NCBI GenBank assembly: GCA_035765775.1 | Contig: DASTWV010000021.1 | Span: forward strand, 124,001 to 188,000 | Length of the DNA: 64,000 nucleotides | Direction: 5' to 3' | Source of the DNA: Actinomycetota bacterium | GTDB lineage: Bacteria; Actinomycetota; CADDZG01; JAHWKV01; JAOPZY01 | Part shown: positions 16,839-25,842 of the stretch, in pieces | How positions within the stretch are numbered: position 1 is the first letter of the stretch | Layout of the letters: every line of letters starts with the position of its first letter | Notes under the pieces: generated by a model | The model's database searches: none | What the model saw: the letters and a program-made list of their open reading frames with translations, nothing else | What the model was told of the DNA's origin: nothing | Translations under genes and position numbers: made by a program

Positions 16839-18925
16839 GTTCCCGGCTGCAGCGCTGCCGAGATCAACTCGGCGTAGGCCTGGGCCCCGGCTGGGCGCAG
16901 GTGGATGCCGTCGCTCCAGAACCACTGCGGGTGCGCCGAGGCGATGGCGTTCCAGTCGATGAACACCACATTGGGACGGGCGTGGGCCGCTTCCGCCAGG
17001 ATCGTGTTGTCGGAGCCCTGCCAGTCCCGGGGGACGTGCACGTTCAGCAGCACCACCGTGCGGTCCCCGGTTTTGTCCAGGAGCGCCCCGAGCGCCCGGG
17101 CGTCGATGGTGCCGTTGGTCCCCACGTGGAGGACGAGCGTGGGCCCGAGGTGTCCCTCGGCGAGGATGGAGTCGATCAGGCTGAAGGCGTCGCTCGCCTG
17201 GCGGCCCTCCACCGCATTGACCGACGCCCCGGGCAGCGCCGCCTGGAGCTGGGGGGCCGCCCCCAGCATCACGGAGTCCCCGATCGCCGTTACCCCGGCC
17301 CCCGCTGGCTGGGCGGGGGCGGCCGGGCTGGCTGCTTTGGCGGCGGGGACCACGCTTTGGCTGTGGGTGGGCGCCGGTACCAGGGTGCGCGGCACCGTCA
17401 CTGCGGCACGCGATCCGGCCGCCCGGTTGACGGCGTGCGCCGGGGCGGACCCGCTGGTCACGAAGATGCCCAGTACCAGGGCGGCGAGGGCGCAGGCCGA
17501 ATAGAGCGCGATGCCCGGCCGCCACCGGCCCACGACGGCCAATGCCCGGGAGTCGCGCAGGGACTCCCACCGCAGGTGCTCCCACCGCAGGTGCTCCTGG
17601 CCGATCGACCGAAGACGAAGGGCGTTGAACATCGGGCGCCACTGCTCAACCCGGATGCTCGGGCGCCACGCACCGTCGGCTCCCGGCTCGGGCCCGGGCT
17701 CCGCCCTGGAGGCCTCCTGCAGCCGGCGCCCGAACGCCTGCACCGAGGCGGCGACCTGGCGCAGGTATGCCCGGATGCCCATCTGGCGAGCCGGCTGCTC
17801 GACCCGGCGGTAGCTGGCCTCGGCCGCCGCCACGGTGAGGGCCAGGCGGAAGACCACATCGGCAGCGCCGCCGAACGGCACGTCGAGCTGCGGCCGGGTG
17901 TAGACGAAGATCGGCCAGTGCCAGATGTACAGCGAGTACGACCGGTCGCCGATCCACCGCAGGGGGCGGGCACCGAGCAGCAGCCCCAGGCCCCCCTCGC
18001 GCTGGCTGGCCGCCACGACGGCGACCGCCGACAGCACGGCGAACGCCAGGAACCCGCCCCGGTACAGGCCGGTGGTGAACTCGCTGGCCAGCAGCATGGA
18101 TGCGCCCACGCCCGCCAGGGCGATGCCCCCGGCGAGATCCAGGAGCAGGATCCGCTCCGGGCGGCCCCACAGGCGCCCTCCCCGGCGTTCGGCGGCCGCC
18201 ACCAGGGCCGCCGCCCCGGCGCCCAGCAGCACGCCCATGGCATGGGTGTCGGTCCCCATGTACACCCGGGAGGCGTCGGTCCCGTACGGGACATGCTCAT
18301 GGATGGCCAGCACGGCCATCCATGCGGTGGAGAGCACGGCGCCGAAGACCGCCACCAGCCCGAGGCGGGTGAGGCGCTGCACGCTGGCCCGCCCGGCGAG
18401 CACGAGGGCGGCCACCACGGGCCAGACCAGGTAGAACTGCTCCTCGACCCCGAGGGACCACAGCTGCTGGAAGGGGGAGGGCCGCCCGCTGGCCTGGAAG
18501 TAGGACTGGTGCTTGATGACGAACCACCAGTTGGCCAGGTAGGTCATCGAGGCCACCACGTCGCCCTTGAATCGGCCGAGGTCGCGGTGCCAGAAGGTCA
18601 GCAGGGCCAGGGTGGTGACCACCAGGACCGCCCCGAGCGCGGGCAGGAGGCGGCGGGCGCGCCGCCGGAAGAAGTCGGGCAGCGAGATCCGGGCCGTCCG
18701 CTCCACCTCGGCGATGAGCAGCGAGGTGATGAGGAAGCCCGAGATCACGAAGAACAGGTCCACCCCGAGGAACCCGCCCGGCATCCAGCGGATCCCGGCG
18801 TGGTACAGCAGCACCCCGATGATGGCCAGCGCACGCAGGCCGTCGAGGCCCGGGCGGTGGGCGTACCGGGCGCGCCCGGTGGCCGGTCGTGCGGCTGTTC
18901 CGGGGGATGCTTCCAGCAGGCTCAT
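16835..18925 (-). CDS. Acyltransferase 3 (OafA/YrhL) membrane protein fused to SGNH domain
   Basis: A roughly 696-residue surface-polysaccharide O-acyltransferase. The N-terminal half has about ten membrane segments and the family sequences YHAGIRWMPGGFLGVDLFFVISGF, split over the first loop, and LWSLGVEEQFYLVWP. After a cytoplasmic/linker region come a further membrane segment and an extracytoplasmic SGNH domain with GDSVML, HVGTNGT and DGIHLRP. This AT3-SGNH architecture is known from OafB and OatA. The start is not certain: ATG at 18925 is chosen, and an in-frame ATG at 19021 would add 32 residues. It is co-transcribed with the SGNH lipoprotein. Confidence 0.88.
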   Translation of the reverse strand: MSLLEASPGTAARPATGRARYAHRPGLDGLRALAIIGVLLYHAGIRWMPGGFLGVDLFFVISGFLITSLLIAEVERTARISLPDFFRRRARRLLPALGAVLVVTTLALLTFWHRDLGRFKGDVVASMTYLANWWFVIKHQSYFQASGRPSPFQQLWSLGVEEQFYLVWPVVAALVLAGRASVQRLTRLGLVAVFGAVLSTAWMAVLAIHEHVPYGTDASRVYMGTDTHAMGVLLGAGAAALVAAAERRGGRLWGRPERILLLDLAGGIALAGVGASMLLASEFTTGLYRGGFLAFAVLSAVAVVAASQREGGLGLLLGARPLRWIGDRSYSLYIWHWPIFVYTRPQLDVPFGGAADVVFRLALTVAAAEASYRRVEQPARQMGIRAYLRQVAASVQAFGRRLQEASRAEPGPEPGADGAWRPSIRVEQWRPMFNALRLRSIGQEHLRWEHLRWESLRDSRALAVVGRWRPGIALYSACALAALVLGIFVTSGSAPAHAVNRAAGSRAAVTVPRTLVPAPTHSQSVVPAAKAASPAAPAQPAGAGVTAIGDSVMLGAAPQLQAALPGASVNAVEGRQASDAFSLIDSILAEGHLGPTLVLHVGTNGTIDARALGALLDKTGDRTVVLLNVHVPRDWQGSDNTILAEAAHARPNVVFIDWNAIASAHPQWFWSDGIHLRPAGAQAYAELISAALQPGT

Positions 18926-19131
18926 GGCGTCTCGGGGGGTCGGTTCTCGGGTTGTCCAGCCGAAACGGTTTCCGGCTGGCGTTCCATACTCCGCCAAACC
19001 GACGTCACTGTGGAGGGCCATATTTTACTTACTTGCACCCTTGTAAGCATCGTGGCGAGACGCCTCCCGGACTCCCGGTCGCGCCCGGGTTGGCTCCCAC
19101 TCGGCTCCCGGGTGCTGGGGAGGGCTGAGGT

Positions 19132-19818
19132 ATGCTCCGCAGCGGCGTGGCGATCCGCTTGGTCCTGGCAGAGGACCACTACCTGGTACGTGAGGGCGTC
19201 CGGAGACTCATCGAGTCGGAATCGGAGCTCGAACTCGTGGCGGTCTGTGACACCCTCGACTCGGTGCTGGCGGCGCTCGAGGAACACCGTCCCGACGTCC
19301 TGCTCACCGACATCCGGATGCCGCCGACCAACACCACCGAGGGCCTGCAGGCCGCCGACCGCCTGCGGGAACTGAACCCCAACGCCGGGGTGGTCCTGCT
19401 CAGCCAGTACGCCGACCCGCAGTACGCCCTCGCCTTCCTCGAGCACGGCTCGCGGGGCCGGGGGTACCTGCTCAAGGAGCGGATCTCGGAGATCGGCCAG
19501 CTCCTGGCCGCGGTCACCGAAGTGTCGAAGGGCGGCTCCTACATCGATGCCAAAGTGATCGACGCCCTCGTGCAGGCCCGGAGCCGGTCGGAAGCCTCCC
19601 CCCTGACGCTGCTCACCCCCCGGGAGCTGGAGATCCTGGCCACCATGGCCCAGGGCCGCAGCAACGCCGGCATCGCCGCCGCCCTGTCCCTGTCCGACCG
19701 GGCGGTCGAGAAGCACATCAGCTCGATCTTCTCGAAGCTGGGCCTGATCGAGGAGTGGGAGGTCCACCGCCGGGTGAAGGCGGTGCTGCTGTTCCTGTCC
19801 GACAAGTCCGACGACTAG
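19132..19818 (+). CDS. NarL/LuxR-family response regulator
   Basis: A 228-residue regulator. Receiver domain about 8-130 with acidic pair ED, phosphoacceptor Asp in VLLTDIRMPP and a Lys in GYLLKERIS. HTH domain about 160-225 with LTPRELEILATMAQGRSNAGIAAALSL split between the helices, then KHISSIFSKLGL. The receiver is strikingly similar to that of the receiver-cyclase at 23322-24677 (TDIRMPP-T, GVVLLSQY, YLLK), including an insert after TDIRMPP, so the two are paralogous. No adjacent kinase is in the same direction; the kinase at 20353-22500 may be the partner. Confidence 0.9.
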   Translation: MLRSGVAIRLVLAEDHYLVREGVRRLIESESELELVAVCDTLDSVLAALEEHRPDVLLTDIRMPPTNTTEGLQAADRLRELNPNAGVVLLSQYADPQYALAFLEHGSRGRGYLLKERISEIGQLLAAVTEVSKGGSYIDAKVIDALVQARSRSEASPLTLLTPRELEILATMAQGRSNAGIAAALSLSDRAVEKHISSIFSKLGLIEEWEVHRRVKAVLLFLSDKSDD

Positions 19819-19836
19819 CGGGCCACCGGCTCACTG

Positions 19837-19855
19837 CCCGGCCAAACTGGCCGGG
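19837..19855 (+). terminator. Terminator-like hairpin after the LuxR-type regulator
   Basis: CCCGGCCA and TGGCCGGG form a perfect 8-bp stem with loop AAC, 18 bases after the stop codon. No T-run follows, which is common in high-GC genomes. Confidence 0.5.
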
Positions 19856-19962
19856 AGTCGGAGGTCGGCCGCCCCCCGAGGGGGCCGGGGTGGGGGTGCC
19901 TCGCACAGAAGGGGGGGCTGGCACCCTGGCGAGGCTGGGAAAGTCTGTGTGAGGATGCTGCG

Positions 19963-20346
19963 ATGGCTGACGGAGTGGCGGTCTTAATCGTCGACGACCA
20001 GGCGCCGTTCCGGCGGGCAGCCTCCGCTGTGGTCCGCCTGACCCCCGGGTTCGCGGTGGTCGGGGAGGCCGAATCGGGTGAGGCGGCGCTCGAGATGGTG
20101 GACTCGCTGCACCCGGCCCTTGTGCTGATGGACATCAACATGCCGGGCATGAACGGCATCGAGGCCACCCGCCGGATCACCGCCGACCACCCGGAGGTGA
20201 TGGTGCTGCTGCTGTCCACCTACCAGGCGGACGACCTGCCCGCCGACGCCGCATCCTCGGGGTTCGCCGCCTACGTCAACAAGGACGATTTCGGCCCGAC
20301 CATCCTGCGCGACACCTGGGACGGCTGGAAGCCCGCCGGCGTCTGA
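19963..20346 (+). CDS. Stand-alone response regulator receiver domain
   Basis: A 127-residue single-domain receiver. Acidic pair DD at 11-12, phosphoacceptor D57 (VLMDINMPGMNG), Thr/Ser switch in LLLSTYQADD and Lys in AYVNKDDF are all present, so it should be phosphorylatable. There is no output domain. It converges on the large kinase gene at 20353 with a 6-base gap. It may act as a phosphate sink or a protein-interaction regulator for that kinase; this is inference from position. Confidence 0.88.
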   Translation: MADGVAVLIVDDQAPFRRAASAVVRLTPGFAVVGEAESGEAALEMVDSLHPALVLMDINMPGMNGIEATRRITADHPEVMVLLLSTYQADDLPADAASSGFAAYVNKDDFGPTILRDTWDGWKPAGV

Positions 20347-20352
20347 TCCGCT

Positions 20353-22500
20353 CTACGCCAGCGGGATCCGCCCCCCGATCCGGGTGCCCTTGCCCGGGGC
20401 GGAGTCCACGGTCAGGCTGCCCCCGATGGCGCCCACCCGGTCCGCCATGTTGACGAAGCCGGCCCCGAGGCGGCTACGCGAGGCCATGTCGAACCCGGCG
20501 CCGGTGTCGGCCACCTCGAAGAGCAGGCCGCCCGCCTCCTCCCGGACCGTGATGGTGGCGGTGGCCCCGGCCCCGGCGTGCTTGCCGGCGTTCTGCAGGG
20601 CCTCGAGGCAGCAGAAGTAGACCGCCGCCTCCACCTCCGGCGAGTGCCGCCCGATGCCCTTAGCGTCCACCGTGGTCGGCAGTGCCGAGCGGCCGCCAGC
20701 GGCGGCGAGCGCCTCGCCCAGCCCCCGGTCCACCAGCAGGGGCGGGTAGATGCCGTGGGCGAGGTCGCGCAGCTGCTGGATCGCCTCCTTGAGGTCGGCG
20801 GAGAGCTGCACCAGCATGGTCTTGGTCTCGCCCGGGTCGGCGTCCACCAGCCTCTGGGCCAGGCCGAGGTTCACCGCCAGGGCGACGAGGTGCTGCTGGG
20901 CGCCGTCGTGCAGGTTGCGCTCGATCTGGCGCCGGGCGGCGTCCGACGCGGCCACGATGCGGGACCGGGAGGCCCGCAGCTCCTCGGCCTGCTTGCGCAC
21001 CTGGTCCAGGGACGCCTGCAGGGCGGAGTCCAGGGCGACGTTGTGCAGGGCACCGCCCACCTGGCGGGCCAGCTCGCCCATCGCCAACTCCTCCTCGGTG
21101 CGGAAGCCGTCGTCCATTGGGTTGCGCACCGCCACGACGAGGCCCAGCAGGCGGCCGGAGTGGCTGGCGGGCGCCACCCGGATCGGGCTGTCCTCCCGGC
21201 CCGCCAGCAGGGCGGGCAGCCACACCTTCACCCAGGCGGGTCCCGAGCAGCCGGCCCGGGCCACCACGCCCTCCTCCTTGGGGCTGAGCGTGATCGTCGC
21301 CGGTGGGCTGTTGGGCACCGAGACCACCCGCTCCAGGCGTCCCTCGGACCCGGTCCACACCTCGGCCACCTTCAGCCCCATGCTGCGGCGCAGCAGCTCG
21401 GCCACCTGCAGGAGCAGCTCGTCGAGCGGGACGGCACGGGTCATGCGCGATCCGAAGGTGCGCAGGGCGATGTCGGGGGACTCCTTCTCGCCGTAGACCA
21501 GCCGGTTGGAGAAGCGGGAGAGCCGTTCCCGGGCGGGGACGTACAGCAGGGCGGCCACGCCGGCGGCCAGCATCGAGAGGCCGAGCAGGGGGCGCTCGGT
21601 GGAGGTGGGCATGTGGCCCAGGCCGATGACGATCACCAGGTAGACCGCGATCACGACGCAGGTCAGGCCCGCCAGCGAGACCGTGCGGGCGAGCAACCAG
21701 TCCACGCGGCCCATGACCCTGGGGAAGGAGCCGAAGGCGAGGGCGGCCGGGAGGGGGAGCGTGGCCGCAGCGGCGATCGCGGCGTTGTCGTGCGGCCAGC
21801 CCGCCAGCAACCGGGCGGCGAGGGCCACCAGGATGACCTCGACGCCGACGGTCACCGCCCAGCCGAACCACTGCAACCGTTGGCGCTCGATGCCGCGGGA
21901 GACCCGGTAGCGCTTGTTGGAGACCCCGATGCCGACGGCGGCGGCCAGCATGCCCTCCACCAGGATGGGCCATAGGGGCAGCGACGGCCGCAGCGCCCAC
22001 AGGACGACGCCGAGGGCCAGACCGGTGATCCAGCCGGTGGCGACCACCGCGCGGCTCACCCGGCACCGGCCATCGGGCAGCGCCAGGACTACGTTAAGGC
22101 CAGCGGCGGGCAGCAGGCCGAGGGCTACCGGGAGGACGAAGTGGGCCGTGTTGCCGGCCAGCTCGCCCAGCGGGTGGGCGTGCCCCCCGGAGCGCAGTGC
22201 CCCGGCGGCCAGCACCGCGGCACCGCCGATCAGGCAGCCGCGCAGCACCAAGTCGCCCAGGCGCTCACCCGGCCGGCGCAGGCTGGCGGCAGTGCCCGCC
22301 AGCGCCCAGGCGGCCACGACAGCCGTCTCCAGCACCCCGGTGGCCAGGCCGCCGGCCCGGTTGGCCAGGGCGGCGCCCCAGGCCGCCAGGGCTACCGACA
22401 GCGGGGCGAGCAGGACCACCAGGCCGCGGTGCAGCCCCGGGCGGACGGCGCCCTCGGGGACGGTGGAGGCCTGCTCGACCAGGCCCGACGAGGCGCTCAC
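20353..22500 (-). CDS. Multi-pass sensor histidine kinase with GAF domain (NarX/DegS-like)
   Basis: A 715-residue kinase. The N-terminal 310 residues contain about ten hydrophobic segments. A GAF-like domain covers about 340-490 (LRRSMGLKVAEVWTG ... GRLLGLVVAVRNP). The HisKA_3 helix follows with the phosphorylated His in RRQIERNLHDGAQQHLV, and the ATPase domain contains CLEALQNAGKHAG and EVADTGAGF. Third gene of a minus-strand operon after the receiver-cyclase and ABC ATPase; it starts 12 bases after the ATPase stop. Kinases of this group phosphorylate NarL/LuxR-type receivers, so the receiver-cyclase and the regulator at 19132 are plausible targets. Confidence 0.9.
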   Translation of the reverse strand: MSASSGLVEQASTVPEGAVRPGLHRGLVVLLAPLSVALAAWGAALANRAGGLATGVLETAVVAAWALAGTAASLRRPGERLGDLVLRGCLIGGAAVLAAGALRSGGHAHPLGELAGNTAHFVLPVALGLLPAAGLNVVLALPDGRCRVSRAVVATGWITGLALGVVLWALRPSLPLWPILVEGMLAAAVGIGVSNKRYRVSRGIERQRLQWFGWAVTVGVEVILVALAARLLAGWPHDNAAIAAAATLPLPAALAFGSFPRVMGRVDWLLARTVSLAGLTCVVIAVYLVIVIGLGHMPTSTERPLLGLSMLAAGVAALLYVPARERLSRFSNRLVYGEKESPDIALRTFGSRMTRAVPLDELLLQVAELLRRSMGLKVAEVWTGSEGRLERVVSVPNSPPATITLSPKEEGVVARAGCSGPAWVKVWLPALLAGREDSPIRVAPASHSGRLLGLVVAVRNPMDDGFRTEEELAMGELARQVGGALHNVALDSALQASLDQVRKQAEELRASRSRIVAASDAARRQIERNLHDGAQQHLVALAVNLGLAQRLVDADPGETKTMLVQLSADLKEAIQQLRDLAHGIYPPLLVDRGLGEALAAAGGRSALPTTVDAKGIGRHSPEVEAAVYFCCLEALQNAGKHAGAGATATITVREEAGGLLFEVADTGAGFDMASRSRLGAGFVNMADRVGAIGGSLTVDSAPGKGTRIGGRIPLA

Positions 22501-22512
22501 CGGCGGGAGTTC

Positions 22513-23325
22513 CTAGGCCTCGGGTGCCGCGGCCGGAGGCTCGACCTCACGCGCGGCGGGCACGGCCCCTGTGGCGGCCCCGGTGGCGGCCCCTGTGGCT
22601 TCGGGCACTGGCGGAGGCTCGGACAGCACCCCGGCCCGGTCCCCGACTGTCTCCTCCACCCGCCCGTCCCGCATGCGCACGATGCGGTCGGCGGGCTCGG
22701 CGACCTCGTCGGCGTGGGTGACCAGCAGGATCGACTGGCCCTCGGCGTGCAGGCGGCGGAACAGCTCCAGGATCTCGTAGCCCCCCTCGGAGTCGAGGGC
22801 GCCGGTGGGCTCGTCGGCCAGCAGCAGGGTGGGCTTGTTGGCCAGGGCGCGGGCGATGGCCAGCCGCTGGCGCTGCCCGCCGGAGAGCACGCCCGGGGCG
22901 CTGCGGGCCTTGTCCGCCAGCCCAAGGAGGTCCAGCAGGTCCCGCGCCCGGCTCTCCGCCTGCTTGCGGGGCATGCCGGCGATCACCGCGGGCAGGGTCA
23001 CGTTCTCCAGCACGCTCATGCCCTCCAGCAGGTTAAAGAACTGGAAGACGATGCCGATGTGCTTGCGCCGGATGTGAGCGAGCTGGTTCTCGTCCTTGCC
23101 CACCAGCGGCGTGCCCGCCAGCAGGATCTCACCATCGCTCGGGGTGTCCAGCCCGGCCACCAGGTTGAGGAAGGTGGACTTGCCGCAGCCCGAGGGCCCC
23201 ATGATGGCAACGAACTCGCCCTCCTCAAGGGTGAAGTCCACCCCCCGCAGCGCCCGGACCGGCGCCCCCTCAGACTCGTAGCTCTTGTGGACGCCGTGCG
23301 CTTCCAGCACCGCTTGGCTCATCAC
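22513..23325 (-). CDS. ABC transporter ATP-binding protein, MacB/LolD type
   Basis: A 270-residue ATPase of the FtsX-permease-associated class. Walker A GPSGCGKST (about 43-51), Q-loop VFQFFNLL, signature LSGGQRQRLAIARAL, Walker B LLLADEPTGALD and H-loop VTHADE. The C-terminal 40 residues are an Ala/Pro-rich tail with tandem ATGA units (residues), unusual for the family. Its ATG overlaps the stop of the receiver-cyclase gene by 4 bases. There is no permease in this operon; the FtsX-like permeases at 27287-32132 on the other strand are the nearest candidates. Confidence 0.93.
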   Translation of the reverse strand: MMSQAVLEAHGVHKSYESEGAPVRALRGVDFTLEEGEFVAIMGPSGCGKSTFLNLVAGLDTPSDGEILLAGTPLVGKDENQLAHIRRKHIGIVFQFFNLLEGMSVLENVTLPAVIAGMPRKQAESRARDLLDLLGLADKARSAPGVLSGGQRQRLAIARALANKPTLLLADEPTGALDSEGGYEILELFRRLHAEGQSILLVTHADEVAEPADRIVRMRDGRVEETVGDRAGVLSEPPPVPEATGAATGAATGAVPAAREVEPPAAAPEA

Positions 23326-24677
23326 TCACTCCCCCCTTGCACGGGCCCTGGGACGGGCGCCGATATCTCCGAAGCACGTTCCGCAGGCAGCCGCCAGGCC
23401 TGCACCGGGGTCTGCCGTCCCTTGACCAGCGCCGGCTCCAGCGGTTCCAGCCCGTCCAGCGGCTGGGACAGCGCCCCCCGGGTGGGATCGCTCAGCACCG
23501 TCTGGCCGGGTTCGGCCCACTGCTGGAGGCGCTGGGTCAGGTTGACCGTGTCGCCCACCAGCGAGTACTCCAGGCGCTCCTCGGAGCCGAGCAGGGCGGC
23601 GGCGACCTCGCCGGTGGACAGGCCGATCCCCAGGCCGAACGGCTCCCGGCCCTCAGCCTCCCACTGGTCGTTCAGCGCGGCCTGCTCGGCGTGCATCGCC
23701 CGGGCGGCGACGACGGACCGGTCGGCGTGGTCAGGCGTCGGCAGTGGGGCGCCGAACACCGCCATGACCGCGTCGCCCACGAACTGCATCACGGTGCCGC
23801 CCGTCGCCAGGATGGCGTGGTTCATGGCCGCCCGGTGCTGGTTCAGCTGGCCGGCGAGCACGGTGGGGTCGGTGTGCTCGGCGATGGTCGAGTACCCCCG
23901 GATGTCGGACATCAGCACGGTGACGTCGAGGCGCTCGGTCTCGCCGATGCGCCGCCCCTCGGTCCGCACCTTCTCCGCCAGCCCGCCGGGCAGGAGGCGG
24001 CTGAGGGTCTCGCCCTGCTCCTCCCGGGAGACGATGGCCTCATGCAGCATGCGCAGCCGGCGCAGCGAGCTCTCGGCCCCGGTGCTGGCCTGCTGAGCCA
24101 GGCGCAGGAACAGCCGCTCGACCTCCTCGGAGGCGGCAGCCGGGGTCAGCCCGCGCACCGCGGCGATCGCTTTGATCGGGCGCCCCTCGGCGATGAGGCG
24201 CAGGACCTCCTCGTCGGCCTCGGACAGGTCGGAGTCGCGCACGGGGTGGACCAGGGCCTCCACGATGGCGGGGTCGAGCATCGACCCGCCGGTGGCCACG
24301 TCTCGCACCGCCTTGGCGAGTTGGTCGCCCTCGGCGATGCGGTCCTTCAGCAGGTAGGCGTAGCCGGCGGAACCCTCGCCCAGCAACGAGATGGCGTACT
24401 CCGGGTCGTCGTACTGCGACAGGACGACCACGCCGGTGCCGGGGTGCAGCTTGCGCAGCTCCTTGGCGGCCATGATGCCCTCCTGCTGGAAGGTCGGGGG
24501 CATGCGGATGTCGGTGACGAGGACCTGGGGGGCGGCGGCCCCGGCCCCGGCGAGCAGGCTGTCGTAATCCTCGGCCACGCCCACCACCTCGATATCGGGC
24601 TCGAGGCGCAGCAGGGCCTGGACCCCGGCCCGCACCAGCAGGTTGTCGTCGGCGAGGAAGACCGTGATCGAACTCAT
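23322..24677 (-). CDS. Response regulator fused to class III adenylate/guanylate cyclase
   Basis: A 451-residue fusion. Receiver about 1-125 with acidic pair DD, phosphoacceptor in VTDIRMPP, and Lys in YLLKDR. A degenerate LuxR-like helix-turn-helix follows (about 150-200, LSEADEEVLRLIAEGRP). The cyclase domain (about 250-425) has both metal-binding aspartates (VLMSDIRGYSTIAE and FVGDAVMAVFG) and the transition-state Asn/Arg pair in LVGDTVNLTQRLQQ. The substrate-specifying positions cannot be read safely. It would make a cyclic nucleotide under control of phosphorylation. First gene of the operon with the ATPase and kinase, and divergent from a cyclic-nucleotide-binding protein gene. Confidence 0.9.
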   Translation of the reverse strand: MSSITVFLADDNLLVRAGVQALLRLEPDIEVVGVAEDYDSLLAGAGAAAPQVLVTDIRMPPTFQQEGIMAAKELRKLHPGTGVVVLSQYDDPEYAISLLGEGSAGYAYLLKDRIAEGDQLAKAVRDVATGGSMLDPAIVEALVHPVRDSDLSEADEEVLRLIAEGRPIKAIAAVRGLTPAAASEEVERLFLRLAQQASTGAESSLRRLRMLHEAIVSREEQGETLSRLLPGGLAEKVRTEGRRIGETERLDVTVLMSDIRGYSTIAEHTDPTVLAGQLNQHRAAMNHAILATGGTVMQFVGDAVMAVFGAPLPTPDHADRSVVAARAMHAEQAALNDQWEAEGREPFGLGIGLSTGEVAAALLGSEERLEYSLVGDTVNLTQRLQQWAEPGQTVLSDPTRGALSQPLDGLEPLEPALVKGRQTPVQAWRLPAERASEISAPVPGPVQGGSE

Positions 24678-24852
24678 GGGTGATCATTGTGAGGCACACG
24701 GCGCCGGGCACAAGGGGGGATGCCCCGCCAGTTCGCGGGGGGCGGGTACCCCCCCGATTTCACCGGCTGGCACGGTGGGTCACGGAGGGGCCGGGCAGTA
24801 GCCTTTCGCACCAGAGCCAGAGCGGGGAAACAGCCGTCGCAAGGAGGGGGAC

Positions 24853-25842
24853 ATGCGGATTGCTTCGTCGGTCACATCGCTGTCGTGGATTCCGTCGGAG
24901 GCGGTGGCTGGTCTGACCAAGCTGCCCTTCGAGGTGGGTATCGGCCACTACGACCCGCCGCCCCCGGATCACCTCGACGACCTCGACGCCCTGCGGGAGG
25001 CCGACCGGTTCCGCTTCGCCAACCAGCTGAAGGCGTGGATCGAGGTCGAGGGCGGCAAGATCGTGGGCTACGGCCACGAGGGCCACGGGCACATCGGGTC
25101 CACCTCGCTGCGCCTGGGGCCGGTGGCGATGTCGATCCCGGCGGTGGCGTTCCCCGACATCCAGCCCGAGCCCGAGGTCACCGCCACCTCGGTGCGCTTC
25201 GTGCAGTCGGCCGGCGGGCGCACGGGTGCCCCGGCGCCGCGACGGGTCCGGCGCCCGCCCTTCGTCCAGGTGACCGCCCCGCTGGCGTGGACCAGCCTGG
25301 CCCTCACCATCAACGCCAACGGCACGTCCCACTTCGAGGTGGCCGGCGCCAGCCCCTTCCCGCGCCACTGGGTCTACGACCGCAACGGCGACCTGGCGGC
25401 CAAGAGCGGGATGATCGACTTCAAGACCTGGTACCGCAGCGCCTTCACCCGGGACAGCCCCTGGGGTGGCACCGGGTCCAAGGCCCTCATCACCGTGGCC
25501 GAGAGCGCCACCGAGCGCCAGATCTCGGCCACCATCATGGGCGGCAAGGGGGTCGACATCCTCAACGTGGCCGAGGGCAAGACCCTGATGAACCAGGGGG
25601 ACAAGGGCACTGACCTGTTCGTGGTGCTGGACGGCGTCCTGGTGGTGGAGGTGGACGGCGTGGGGGTCGCCGAAGTCGGCCCCGGCGCCATCGTCGGCGA
25701 GCGGGCCATCCTCGAGGGGGGCAAGCGCACCGCCACCCTGCGGGCGGTGACGAAGGTGAAGGCGGCCCGGGCCACCAAGACCACGATCGACCCGGCACTC
25801 CTGGCGGAGGTGGGCAAGCAGCACCGCCGCGAGAAGGAGTGA
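24853..25842 (+). CDS. Protein with C-terminal cyclic-nucleotide-binding domain
   Basis: A 329-residue protein. The last about 110 residues form a cNMP-binding beta-barrel: LNVAEGKTLMNQGDKGTDLFVVLDGVLVVEV, split here by the usual turn, then GPGAIVGERAIL, the phosphate-binding cassette, and GGKRTATLRAVT. The PBC matches the GExA(L/I)L pattern with Arg downstream, so it should bind cAMP or cGMP. Residues 1 to about 210 have no recognised domain; they are strand-rich. AAGGAGG precedes the ATG. It is divergent from the receiver-cyclase gene and overlaps the following oxidoreductase start (GTGA), making it a likely effector of the cyclase. Confidence 0.85.
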   Translation: MRIASSVTSLSWIPSEAVAGLTKLPFEVGIGHYDPPPPDHLDDLDALREADRFRFANQLKAWIEVEGGKIVGYGHEGHGHIGSTSLRLGPVAMSIPAVAFPDIQPEPEVTATSVRFVQSAGGRTGAPAPRRVRRPPFVQVTAPLAWTSLALTINANGTSHFEVAGASPFPRHWVYDRNGDLAAKSGMIDFKTWYRSAFTRDSPWGGTGSKALITVAESATERQISATIMGGKGVDILNVAEGKTLMNQGDKGTDLFVVLDGVLVVEVDGVGVAEVGPGAIVGERAILEGGKRTATLRAVTKVKAARATKTTIDPALLAEVGKQHRREKE

